From: Cinnamomum chago
Lineage: Eukaryota > Streptophyta > Magnoliopsida > Laurales > Lauraceae
Direction: 5' to 3'
DNA length: 64,000 nt
Assembly: GCA_038049695.1 (NCBI GenBank)
Contig: CP142459.1
Coordinates: 68,998,001 to 69,062,000, forward strand
Shown here piece after piece: positions 46,108-57,789 of this stretch. How positions within the stretch are numbered: the first letter of the stretch is position 1; each line of letters opens with the position of its first letter. The position numbers and the translations under genes are program-made. The notes under the pieces were generated by a model, which saw nothing but the letters and a program-made list of their open reading frames with translations, had not been told where the DNA came from and ran no database searches.

Positions 46108-48114
46108 TCAGTAGATGCAGATTCCGAGCTTCTCTCTTAGAAACTCAAATCTGCTTCTTGGAAGAGCCTTTGTAAAGATGTCAGCAAGCTGATCATCAGT
46201 CTTGCAGTGTTTCAATTCTATCGCACCATCCTTCTTCACTTCTCTAAGGAAAAACAATTTAATGTTGAAATGTTTTGTTTTTCCATGGAAGACAGGATTG
46301 TTAGAGATAGCTATTGCAGCTTGATTGTCCACCATCACCGCAGTGCTTGATGCTTGCTCCAAATGCAAATCAAACAATATTTTCCTTAGCCATAAGGCTT
46401 GATTTACTGCTGCTGTAGCTGCAATAAATTCTGCTTCAGCTGTTGATTGTGCCACAATTTCTTGCTTCTTAGAACACCAGGAAAATATGCCTGATCCAAA
46501 ACTAAAACAGTAGCCTGAGGTGCTTTTCATATCATCTGGAGACCCTGTCCAATCACTATCAGAGTAACCCTGCAGCTTGCAACTCTGACTTGTACTGAAC
46601 TTGATTCCAAAATTCAAAGTCCCCTTGACATACCTCACCACTCTTTTTGCTGCCGTAAGGTGAACTTCTGTTGCACAATTCATAAACCTTGATAGCACAC
46701 TCACAGCATGCAAGATATCTGGCCTTGTTGCTGTGAGGTACATTAGACAACCAATCAGACTTCTATAGAGTGTTTCGTCCACTCTTTCAGCTCCATCATC
46801 CTTGCATAGCTTTTCCTTTTGGCACATTGGAGTGCTCATGCTCTTGCATTCCTCCATGCGGAATCTTTCCATGATCTCCTTAGCATACTTTCTCTGACAG
46901 ACAAAAACCTCATCCTTTTTTTGTTTGATCTCCATTCCAAGGAAGTAAGCCATCTCTCCTAGATCAGTCATCTCAAAACTATGCATCATATCTTCCTTAA
47001 ACTGCTAAATAAGTTCAACATTGCTGCCTGTAACTAGGAGATCATCAACATATAAGGAAACCACAATAAGATTGATTTGATCACCTTTGATATACAAGGT
47101 TGCTTCACTAAGGCTTTTAACAAAGCCTAAGTTCAGCAAATGATCATCAATTCTGCTGTACCAGGCTCTTGGTGCCTGCTTCAGTCCATACAAGGCTTTC
47201 TTGAGCAAGCAAACCTTGTCCTCTTGCCCTTTCACTGCAAAGCCTTCAGGTTGCTCTACATAGATCTCCTCCTCAAGGAATCCATTCAGAAATGCTGATT
47301 TTACATCAAGCTGATAGATTTTCCACCCCTTCTGTGCAGCAATGGCCAGCAGCATCCTTATTGTGTCTAGCCTTGCAACAGGAGCAAACGTGTCAGAAAA
47401 ATCTATACCAGAAATTTGAGCATACCCTTTTACCACAAGCCTTGCTTTATGCTTGTTGATTGAGCCATCAACATTGAGCTTTGTCCTGTAGACCCATTTG
47501 ACACCAATCACTTTTCTGTTTTCAGGCCTTTTTACAAGTTCCCAAGTCTGATTTTTTTCAATCATGGTGAGCTCCTCCTGCATTGCAGCCCTCCACTTAA
47601 GATATTCTTTTGCTTCCCAATATCCTGCAGGTTCAAAGACTGCAACATTGCACCTTTGATAAATATCAGAGAGTAATCTAGTGCCTCTTACAGGGAAATC
47701 ATCAACTAACTCATCTTGACGGGGTAGAAGATCGGCACTTTGCATTGGAGAATCATCAATTAACTGATCTTGACATGGTAGAGGATCAGCACTTTGCTTC
47801 TTTTCAGCATTGTCCCAGCTCCATTTTTCATTTTCCATGAAATGCATATCTCTACTTATCAAAAATTTCTTTGTGTGTGGTTGGAAAACTCTGTAAACCT
47901 TAGAGATTGTGCTATATCCAACAAAGATGCCAGGATTAGCCTTCTTGTCTAGCTTGTCTCTTTTAACCTGTGGCACATAAGTAAAACACAAACAACCAAA
48001 TACTTTAAGATTTTTCAAAGAGGGCTTGTAACTATACCAGGCCTCAAAAGGAGTCTTCCCATGCACTGCTTTGGTGGGAAGTCGGTTTAGCAAAAATACT
48101 GCAGTATTTGCAGC
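46108..48114 (-). pseudogene. copia pol 3' part: integrase end, RT, RNase H
   Basis: Second half of the polyprotein after the insertion. It begins [20 protein letters not shown] (end of integrase), then the RT domain with [48 protein letters not shown] and the catalytic [13 protein letters not shown]. An in-frame TAG at 47007-47005 follows. The frame resumes in FEMTDLGEMAYFLGMEI and ends in RNase H (YSDSDWTGSPDDMKSTSGYC, IVAQSTAEAEFIA), with the last codon at 46108. A single nonsense change is the only visible damage in this part. Confidence 0.93.
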
Positions 48115-48165
48115 CTCTGTGTGAGGTCCCACCCTTGGTGGGCCCTCTAAATGCTATTTTTATAG

Positions 48166-48300
48166 ACTAATTTATGCTAATCTATGTTAATTATTGGTTA
48201 ATTATACTAATCTTTGCTAATTACTATTAATTATCACTAATTATTGCTAATCTTTGCTAATCTCTACTAATCTTGGCTAATTATTATTTATTTGTGCTAA
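48166..48300 (+). repeat. Degenerate TAAT/GCTAAT array
   Basis: About ten imperfect units of roughly 12-15 bp built on (t/g)(g/c)taat(t/c), such as tgctaattatt and tgctaatctttg, near the left end of the nested LTR. Extremely AT-rich. Confidence 0.8.
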
Positions 48301-48619
48301 TTAGGAGTTTATTAGGGAGATTAGTTAGATTCTCCTAGCTTCTAGTTAGATTAGCTTAGTTGAGTAGAATTTTCAATTAATTGGGTGTTAGTGCTAAACC
48401 TAGGCTATTAGTGCTAGTTAGGCCATTAATAGAGTTTAATTAACTAGTTAGGGTTGGGTTAGTGCAAAAGGTCCTCCTCTAGAAGCTTCCTAACCAAAAG
48501 ACAAGCATACCCCTAACCCAAAACCCTAAACCCTAAGGCTAATCTAGTAATTAATCATTCCACCTAAAAACTATAAAACCTCTCTTAATCCCCATTTGCA
48601 AGAACCCTAATCCCAAGAA

Positions 48620-49420
48620 AACTACCCTCAGCCCCCATCCCAAGAAAACCTCCAGCCCAACTGCCTCCTTCCCATTCCCCTCTTCTCCTCCTTCATCTCT
48701 CAATTCTTCCTCCTACGTATGAGCTGAGAAGTGCATCCAGCTACTGTGCTGAATCTGTTGCTGGGTTCTCCTTCTTTTTCATTTCAGCTACAGCAGCCAC
48801 CACATCACCTTCCTTCTTCCTCTCTTCATTTCTCTCATCTGTGACTCTGCTGGAATTCCACCTTGAAGCTACAGCAGAGCTGCTACTCCCTCTTTTTCTT
48901 CTTCTTTCATTCTCCCTCCTCACTGGAGCTACTGATTTTCTGCTGGAGGATACTTGGAGCTGCTACCATTCTACTGCTGCTGTGTCATCTCCTTCTCCTT
49001 CTACATCTTCATTTCAGCCCCTGCTACAGTGCTGAATCTGTGCTGGAAATCATCCTCTGGAGCTGCTACACCTACCCTGCTGCTGTTCTTCTTCTTCTTA
49101 TTCTTCCCCTTCACCTCTGAGTGTGGACTGAGGTGCTGGGAGCCACTGATTCACTGCTGGGAGAACCATTCCCAGCTACTGCTTGTGCTGGAATTCTTCC
49201 TTAAGGAGCTGCAGCTGCCTCTCTTCATATCCCCTTCTTCCTTCTCCCTGTTTCCCCTCTTATTTCTCCACCTGGACTATTGTTGCTGAGCTGGAAAATC
49301 ATTGGAAGCCTTGCTACTGCTACTGCTGATACTGATTTCTGCTGTGCATCATCTTCTTCTCTGCTGGGCTTCTTCACTTCACTGCTGGAATTCTGTTTTT
49401 CTCCCTCCTTAAGTTATTTC
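48620..49420 (+). repeat. CTG/CT-rich low-complexity block in the nested LTR
   Basis: Pyrimidine-rich DNA with repeated agctactgctg, tgctggaattc and tcttcttc words. It gives rise to several overlapping Leu/Ser-rich open frames (48841-49468) that have the composition of repeats and are not believed to be genes. Confidence 0.7.
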
Positions 49421-49767
49421 TCTACAACCCATTCCACAAGAGGCAAGTGCATCAAACTACTAACTTAGGATGTGTGTTTTATTCTGTGATTTCCATTAGT
49501 TTTCAGTTCATATTTGTTCAGTTAAGTCTAGTTACATATGAGCTCTGTTTTTGTGTTTTTGGATGGAAGGTCACTGATGGATGGGGGTTTTCAACCCCCA
49601 TTTGGAAGATCAGTGGGCCATAAGGTGATTAATGGATGGTTAATTGTGTTAAGTTATGTTTGGAGATGGTTTGGTGATGTTTGGAGAGACTTGGTTGTGG
49701 TTTGGATGTAAAAGGAGGCATAACAGAAAAGTTGCAGAAGCTGGGAATTTCCTGGACTTGTGTACCT

Positions 49768-50027
49768 GGTTAACCGTGGGGTTAACCTGCAGTGCAGCCG
49801 GTTAACCGGACTGTGCAGGCAGGTTAACCGGCCACACTGAAACTTCAGAAATGATAGCTCCCAGTTAAGTTCCTGCAGGGGCCTGCTGCAGTGCAGCCGG
49901 TTAACCGGGCTGTGCAGGCCGGTTAACCGGCCAAACTGCTACTCTGCAGAAATGTTGCTCCCAGCTAATTCTTCTGCAGGCTGAGATTATGTTCAGCCGG
50001 TTAACCTGGGCCCTACCCAGGTTAACC
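49768..50027. repeat. Array of eight GGTTAACC palindromes
   Basis: Eight copies of the octamer GGTTAACC occur within 260 bp, arranged as four pairs. Several are extended to CCGGTTAACCGG and each pair is separated by about 10-22 bp (e.g. gactgtgcaggca). The pairs sit in a diverged unit of about 110-125 bp that also contains ctgcagaaatg.t.gctccc. GGTTAA is the core of GT-box (trihelix) binding sites; a regulatory role in this LTR is only an inference. Confidence 0.9.
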
Positions 50028-52194
50028 GGCCACACTGGGATTTCTTGGAAAACTGGCCCTTAGCCATTTCTTGCACAAATTTCATTTCAAATAGTCGGGT
50101 TGACCTGGTCTCGCACCGGTTGACCCGATACTCACTGTTTGTGCAAAAAGTGACTGAAGGTTGGTTCTTCAATCGAAATTCAGACTCCTTACATCCAAAT
50201 CAACTCGATACTTAGGATTTTACTTTAGATAATGTTTAAAACTGGGACATCAATCCTTTCTAGGGTTTTTGGAGTATTCGATCAATCACCCAGGCCAGGG
50301 GTTTGACCGAACACGCTGGAAACCTTTGGGAACGAATTGAGTTGTCCAGGAAGCCTGATTTAGATTAGTTAGTGCACTCGGTTGATCTTCCAGGCCAGGA
50401 AATCAACCGAGCTCACAACACATCAGGTTCACCTGGAAAACCCTGATTTTTCCAGTTTTCAACACTTAGGAGTTGTGACCAGTTGTGGGGCCCACTGACC
50501 ATCCAAATGAGCATTTATCAGTGTCCTAAGCCCGAGTCAACGGTGTGGCTCAACCTTGACTCGCGGGGACCACTGTTTAGTGTTTTGGTTGATAATCTAA
50601 GATGATTCGACCTCTAAGAGTTGTCATAGATGCCATTAACTAACTAAGCACCAAATACAATATTTTACGGCACTAATGACATCGTTTAGAGATCGAATTA
50701 CCGGAGATAGACCCGAACCTAAAGTGGCCCATTACCTAGGATTGGACCGTTGGATTTTCCCTTTTGATTCCTATGTTGAAGTTCATACTTCCTTATTATT
50801 ATTCTGTCTTTCTTAGATCATTAGAATAGCTGTTTACTATTAATTGAACATAAATGGAAGACCTGAGCCTAGGGTATCTAGAGGTGACCCGATAGTGTGG
50901 TTTCGGAGATCATTGACCCGTGTCTGTGTCTAGGCGGGCCCTTATTGGGCCTAAGTGTGGAGATGTGAACCCTTTAGCTTGAAGAGGTAGTTTCTTTTGG
51001 ACTGTTAAGCTGTTATGGATTGTAATGGAACTGTTTATCAGTATAAGTGAATTAGTTGCCTCGTTTGGACGGTTTTAGACCAGGCCATGTACTGATGGGC
51101 CTTGGTATGGATCCAACGAGTGGGCCTGGACCTTGAATGAGATCCAGAGACTGTATTGAGATGTGTAGACCTCTTAGGGATATTGATAGGACCTTGTTCA
51201 CGCAAGGCAAAGCCTAGACAGACACAGACCGTAGAGTTATTCTCGAGTCGGCATGAACATTCACTCGGTTGATTTAAGCTCAGCCTGTGGACTGATCATC
51301 CCCGGTAGGAGCTAGTTGAGTGTTGAGGAGCTATCATGATGAGCTGTGTGGTTGAGACGGACGGTGTGATACCGTGCCGATCTGGAGTGTTGAGATGATG
51401 AGATGATGAGATGAGGAGTGAGATTTGGGATTAGTTATTCCCACTGATGAGATTTTCCCGCCGCAACTGTGTTCAGTATGGGAGGGCCGCGGCATAATAT
51501 CCCGCGGTATTCCAGCTCTTGTGAATGTGCCCCTTTGTTTACAGTAGTTTAGATGTTTCTATTTATCTTGGTTCCTTATGATTATCATGCACACCTGCCT
51601 AGTTCATTTCCCTTGCTATTCATTTAATTTATGTACTCGTCTTTATTTCCTTTGATATATATGTTCTATGTTAGTAGTATGCTGTAACTTGCCAGATCGT
51701 TTAGATCTGACCCATTCATTGGTGCTTAGGCCTTGACCCAGAGATCTCTGGTGATGCATTAGCCCTAGCGGAGGAGCCTGTCGCTGGAGAGTTCGCATGG
51801 GGCCCGGCCGACACAGATGTCGAGCCGGAGGGCGGAGACGATCTTCACGGGTTTTGAGAGTCTTTTTGTTTTGGGATTTTTGAGAGACTATTTTTGTAGT
51901 GAGATGGGTAGAATCAAAATGTATAAACTTTGATTAACAATTTATACACTTAACTTGACCATTGTTCTGCTCACACTTTACCTTTTTTTATATCGATACC
52001 TATTGCTTTCGCTTTATTTATTCGTTATGCTTCCGCAAATTTAAATGTTATTATTATATGGTTCAAAAAGTTTTAAATTGGACCTCACTGCGGCCTACGA
52101 TCTTGGAAGTTCTCGGATTTTCCGGGAAGTAGCGCGCCAACTTCGGGTATTCGAACGATTATATCGGTATCCGGAATTGGGGCGTTACACTCTG

Positions 52195-54130
52195 CCCAAT
52201 ACTCCTTAGGCAATCCTTTTTCATAGAGCATGCATCTGGCCATTTCCATGATTGTTCTATTTTTTCTTTCACTCACCCCATTCTGTTGTGGAGTGTATGG
52301 AGCGGTGAGTTGATGCTCAATGCCTGCTTCTTCACAGAACAAGTTAAATTTTTCTGAAGTATACTCTGTCCCATTGTCAGACCTCAGAACTTGGATCTTG
52401 CAGCCACTTTGGTTTTCAATCCACTGCTTGAATTTCCAAAAAACTCCTGCAACTTCTGACTTAAACCTAAGAAAATAAATCCAACACATTCTGGTGAAAT
52501 CATCAATGAAAGCTATGTAATACTTACTCCCTTTAAGTGAAGGAGTTCTTTGAGGACCACCCAAATCAGTGTGGATGAGTTGCAATTTCTCATTTGCTCT
52601 CCAAGTTGACTGTGAGAAGGGTAATCTTGCTTGTTTGCCAAATTGACAAGCCCTGCAATTTGACACATTAGCATCCAAATGTGGTAATCCCTGAACCAGC
52701 TGCTTTCTTTGCATGGACAATACTGCTGCATGATGAAAATGACCTAGTCTTTTGTGCCAAGTCTCTGTGTTACTTAAAGTGATAGGATAAGCTGATTTCT
52801 CCTCCTTCATTGGATCTAGTGAGAAGCTTTTGCCTTTCATTTTGATTCTGAAAACTTCTTTATTGTTGGCATCCTTTATCAGACATTGCTTGTTTTCAAA
52901 GATGACTTTAAATCCCTTCTCAAGTAACTGTCCCACACTCAGCAAGTTTTGGTCAATGTCAGGTACAAACAAAACATCAGTAATTAGTTTTGTACCTGTG
53001 CAACTTTCAATAGCGACAGTTCCTTTTCCTTTGACAGTAATGAGCTCACCATTTCCAATTTTGACTTTTGATACCTCTGATGTATCCAGCTCCCTGAAAA
53101 TCTCCTGATCATAGGTCATGTGATTTGTACAGCCACTATCAACAAGCCAGCATTCACTTGAGCTGCTGCTGGCAAAACAGGTTGCTACAAACAGCTGCTC
53201 TTCCTCCTCCTGCTGGTCTGCAACTTGAGCATCATTCCTTTGCTGAAAATTGCTTTTGCAGATTCTCTCATGATGCCCCAACTTATTGCATTTGGCACAC
53301 TGGACATCAGGTCTTCTCCAGCACTTGGAAGGAGGATGACCTTTTTTGCCGCAATGTTTGCAGGGGGGAAAATTTTTGTTGTGTCCTCCATTATTACTGG
53401 TGTTAGCAGCTGCTTCTGGTGTGCCAATGTTTTTCTCTCCTTGGTTGATCTGCAATTTAGCTTGCAATGCTCCCTCCACAGAACCTTCACTCCTCATTAA
53501 TCTTCTTTGTTCCTGGGCCTGCAAAGCATTTAGAAGTTCTGCCAAGCTAATTTTTGACAGATCTTTAGCATTTTCCAAGGAAGTAATAGTGGCCTCAAAT
53601 CTTTCAGGGATTGTAACTAGTATTTTCTGAACTATTCTTGAATCAGAAAACTCGGAACCAAGCAATCTTACCTTGTTGACAATGCTTAGAAGTTTATCAG
53701 CATACTCTTTGATTGTTTCTGACTCCTTCATTTTTTGCATCTCAAATTCTCTGACTAAGTTCAGCACTTGCATTCCCTTGATCCTCTCATCTCCTTCATA
53801 TTCATTCTTGAGAAAATTCCAGATTTCAAATGCTGATTTCATGGTCATAATACTGGTGAAAATTTCTGGTGAGACAGCAGCAAACAAAGAAGCTCTTGCC
53901 TTTGACTTTCTTCCTTTCCTTTTCTTGTGATTTCTGATCTGAGCCATGGTTGGATTGTCTGTTAATGGAAGAACTTCGTAGTCTTCCTCAACAGCTTCCC
54001 AGAGATCATTTGCCTCTAGGTGTGCCTCCATTCTGACTGCCCAGACATGATAATTGTCACCATTGAACACAGGTGGCGCTAGTGCTGTGAATGGTGTTTC
54101 AGAATCCATTTGTTTAATGGATTGGAGCAT
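52195..54130 (-). pseudogene. copia gag, protease and integrase (5' part)
   Basis: Open from the ATG at 54130 (a second ATG seven codons later, MDSETPF, is as likely) to the insertion point. Order: gag capsid-like region (FNGDNYHVWAVRMEAHL, IWNFLKNEYEGDERIKGMQV), two CX2CX4HX4C zinc knuckles (CKHCGKKGHPPSKC and CAKCNKLGHHERIC), retropepsin WLVDSGCTNHMTYD, the pre-integrase zinc region (WHKRLGHFHH...CRACQFGK), and the integrase core with HTDLGGP, RSDNGTEY and QQNGVSERKNR (D, D, E). It breaks after PKEYWAE, where 34 foreign codons from the inserted LTR end the frame at 52085. No other damage is seen in this half. Confidence 0.94.
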
Positions 54131-54206
54131 GATGTATAGTCTTTTTGGTGGGGTTCACTCAGTTCTCTTCACAAGTCCCTTTAAGAAGAGGGCTCTGATA
54201 CCAATC

Positions 54207-54642
54207 TGTTGGAATAGTTAGTTTTGCTTGCAATGAATAAGCAAACAACAAAGGAGAAAAAACAAGAACAGTAGCAAATGTTGCTGAAATTGTCTACATT
54301 TCATTGAATAATCAGATGCTTAAATAACAGAATTTCAGAGATGTAGCAAGACACGTTTGTTTCCATGACTAACAAACTCCTAATTTGCTGCCTTTAACAG
54401 CTACATGCATTTACTAACTGAAAATGAGAAACTAACTCCTAAAGACTTGGTAAAAACAAATACGTGCTGCTTAAACTATCTTGCAGCCCTCAAACATGTT
54501 CAGCACCACTTCTTACACACGTTCTCCTCACTGCAGCCTCAATTCCACATGTGCAGCCACTTGGTAATGCCAGATCAGCATCCTTCAGTAACACTGCAGC
54601 TTCCTGAAGTTGCTCTTGCAGCTGCTGAGGCATAATTCAACA
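54207..54642 (-). repeat. 5' LTR of copia element
   Basis: 436 bp; minus-strand ends TGTTGAATTATGCC and CTATTCCAACA. It is followed on that strand by GATTGGTATCAGAGCCC, the primer site. Confidence 0.96.
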
Positions 54643-54647
54643 CTGCA

Positions 54648-56012
54648 CAAATCAGGAATCTGGGAACAAATTTGATAAATGTTCTGATGATCTAAAACCA
54701 CTAGAAAGCGTCACCATAATGCAGAAGGTGTAGAGGAAAGAGAAGGATAAACTGAAGTATTCGCGACATAGCTTTTGTTTCTTTGCAAGAATTCCATGTT
54801 CCTAGACAGAATTTGAAGGGTTTCAGAATTTCATACTCAAAATGAGGCATTTGCAGTTCACCTTGCTTTCTAGCATTTATAAATTTTGGAGCATATTTCT
54901 TTATTAGAATTCCAAAAATTCATGTATGGAGGGATTTCAAGTTCTCCAAAAGGTGTCCGGTAAGTGGAATTCTAAATCTCTTTTCTTGATGGAGCATTTG
55001 AAATTCCAACAAAATGCATGGAGAGTGAAATTCTAAGAATTCTTAAATGTCATTTGAGATCTTTTAGGTGGTTGAAATTTGAGATTGTAATAAAAAAAAA
55101 AAACATGACATTTCAAATAAAAGGGACTAGATATCATATTATGTCCAAAAAAAACCCCAACATAGCAAAGACTTAATTTGAGTGACTTTCCGACGGAATT
55201 CCAGCACACAATTTTTCAAGGTGGGTCTATGTATTATATTTTTGAAAGTGGGCCGCGCATTATAATTTCTATAAAGGTGGGTTTTATATTAGATTTTTAA
55301 AGGCGAGCTCTAAGTCCCACAATTTTTAAAATGGTGGGTGTCATATTGTAGTTTTTAAAGGTGGGTTTCACATTGTGGATTTTAAAGATGGCCCCACATA
55401 CACCAAGATTTCTAAAGGTTGGTCCATATTCTAATTCTTAAAAGGTGAATGTGACTATGTAATTTCTAAAGGTGGCCCCTTTACCAACATTCCTAAAAAG
55501 TGGGTCCATGTGTGTTCGGGCCGAATTTGGCTCGTTGATAGCCCTACTAGTTGTGTCTCAGTTCCCGGTTTTTTTTTTTTTTTCAAAAAGTAGTTCACAC
55601 ACATGGTTTGTAACGGTCAAAACAGCATAAATCAAACAAAGCAAAGAATAAGCATTTCAGAAGAGAAAACAAAGACATTTCAATCCTCACCCGTTACTTC
55701 AATGAATCCCCCAGTCCGTGGACAAATTCCTTTCTTTGCTCTCTATGTTTCTTTCAGCCATTTATTTATGAAATGTGCTTTCTACTCTTATCATACCTTT
55801 CTTGGGCCCATTTCCAGCAAGATTTCCTCGATTCGGACTGCATTCATAGCTTGTGGAAGCAGAAAGCAACTGAACCAACTGTAATTTGGAATGAAGAGCA
55901 AACCATTTGCTATAAATTGCCATTGTTGGAGGTGGAAACCCAAAGCTGAGTCGAGTTTGGAGAGCTTTTTACAGTTGAAATTTATTGGGTCTTTGAGTAT
56001 TTTTTTTGTAAA
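54648..56012. other. SUS upstream region with minisatellite
   Basis: Presumed promoter and leader of the sucrose synthase gene. It contains the degenerate minisatellite at about 55210-55515 and a T16 run at about 55569-55584. The ATG at 56013 is preceded by a T-rich leader. No other gene is recognised. Confidence 0.5.
55210..55515 (+). repeat. Degenerate minisatellite, about 30-bp unit
   Basis: Around ten imperfect units with a core like ttctaaaggtgggt(c/t)cata(t/c)ta, often ending in a run of T before aaaggtggg. Divergence between units is high, so it is old. Confidence 0.75.
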
Positions 56013-56113
56013 ATGGCGTCTACAAAGAATTTCAAACGATCAGACTCCATTGCAGAGGGCATGCCTGAGGCTCTGAAGCAGAGCCGGTACCAGATGAAGC
56101 GGTGTTTCGCAAG

Positions 56114-56197
<84 letters not shown>

Positions 56198-57718
56198 GAT
56201 TTTAACTTTTTTTTTTTGGTGGGTATTGCTGGAAAACAGATATGCTGGGAAGGGGAAAAGGGTGATGAAAAGAAATCACCTGAGGGAGGAATTGGAGAAA
56301 GTGATTGAAGATATGGTTGAACGAGTCAGAGTACTGGATGGGTATCTTGGATCCATCATACGTTCCACTCAGGTGAAATTCTCATTTATTTTCCTATTCG
56401 GGCTTTTGCGAACATGAGTATTTTTTTTTCATGTTATTCAGAGAAATTTTGTCTGAAAATTACAGGAGGCAGCTGTTGTCCCTCCCTACATTGCATTCGC
56501 GGTAAGATCCAATCCTGGAATTTGGGAATATGTTAAAGTAAACTCGGAAGATCTTTCAGTAGAGACCATTACTTCTTCAGAGTTCTTAAAATTCAAAGAA
56601 ACCATCTTTGATGAGAATTGGTATGTTATTATCAATGCACATTAAATAGTAGAGTTGAATTTTGAATTTCCTGTTCAAGACTAATGGGACTGTTACAACG
56701 CCTATGTGCAGGGCTAATGACGAGAATGCATTGGAATTGGATTTCGGAGCTTTCGATTCTTCTACACCTCACATGGTCTTACCTCAATCGATGGGGAATG
56801 GTGTTGAATTCATTGCAAAATTCTCATCTTCACAGCTCAGAAAGGACTCCGAGAGCATGAAGCCTTTGTTGGACTACTTGATAGCTCTTACACATCAGGG
56901 AGAAGTATGAAGAAAGAAAACACAATAGAAAGCAATATTGACGCGATTCTAACATCTGATGGTTAACATGTTTCCATTTCTTACCATGAATATGCAGTCT
57001 CTCATGGTCAGTGAGTCCCTCGACACCACGAAAAAGCTTCAGACAGTATTGATCCTTGCCGAGGTGTTTGTAAGTGCACTTTCCAAAGAAACACCGTTCC
57101 ACCAATTTGAGCCAAGGTGATTGCGCATTTGACTTGATTTCTGCACAAGACCTTGAACTTACAGTCAGAGAACCTTATAGCATGATCTGGATGTCGAGTG
57201 TCTCTAATTTTCAGGTTCAAGGAATGGGGCCTGGAGAAAGGATGGGGAAACACCGCCGAGCGTGTTAAGGAGACCATACATTTGCTGTCCGAGGTCCTTC
57301 AAGCACCAGATCCTTTAAGCATGGAGAAGTTCTTTAGCAGAGTCCCAACAATCTTTAATATCGTAATTTTCTCTCCCCATGGCTACTTCGGCCAAGCAGA
57401 TGTTCTTGGTTTGCCAGATACTGGTGGACAGGTATAAACTCCAGACCACTTCTTAATGTTAAGGTTCAAATGGATCTACCCCCACATCGCCATCATCAAA
57501 ATGGATGGTTACCCATGTGCACAGGGGCAGTGTGGAAATATGAAATCACACTGCAATACTCTTTTTGGCTTTTCTAACTCAAATCAATGAAAGCTATTGG
57601 CAACTGATAAAGATTTAGGACACAAACAGAACTGCATACCAACTAATGTGGTTAGAACTGCATACCAACTAATGTGGTTTTATATTTTGACACGACCCCT
57701 AAATGCACAATTGAGAAT

Positions 57719-57789
<71 letters not shown>

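Larger units (their letters stand above)
48120..52189 (+). mobile_element. 4,070-bp nested insertion, probably a solo LTR
   Basis: Inserted in the copia integrase gene with the perfect 5-bp duplication CTCTG (48115-48119 and 52190-52194). It starts TGTGAGGTCCCACC and ends GGGGCGTTACA, i.e. TG...CA. No gag or pol motif and no frame above about 111 codons were found, and no internal copy of its own ends was seen, which favours a solo LTR of a long-LTR retrotransposon (Tekay/Del-like ends, by memory) over a full element. On the plus strand a telo-box-like stretch (aaaccctaaaccctaa, 48511-48537) and a TATA box (ctataaaacc, 48571) suggest a plus orientation. An alternative is a non-coding composite element. 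The family is not determined. Confidence 0.75.
45660..54642 (-). mobile_element. Ty1/copia LTR retrotransposon, young, interrupted
   Basis: Complete on the minus strand with target duplication CTGCA at 45655-45659 and 54643-54647. LTRs are 54207-54642 (5') and 45660-46095 (3'), both 436 bp and differing at three positions by eye (about 0.7%), so the insertion is recent. Beside the 5' LTR on the minus strand is TGGTATCAGAGC (54191-54202), the initiator-tRNA primer site. Beside the 3' LTR is the purine tract AAGCAAGGAGGAG. Gene order gag, protease, integrase, RT, RNase H is the copia order. The coding region is split at 48119/52190 by a 4,070-bp insertion and has one premature stop at 47007-47005, so the copy cannot make its full polyprotein. 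Confidence 0.97.

Noticed and set aside
48511..48537. Telomere-like aaccctaaaccctaa
   Set aside because: Too short for an interstitial telomere; telo-box motifs are common near plant promoters.
48841..49468. Overlapping Leu-rich ORFs in the nested LTR
   Set aside because: They come from CT/CTG low-complexity DNA in several frames, with no domain or codon signal.
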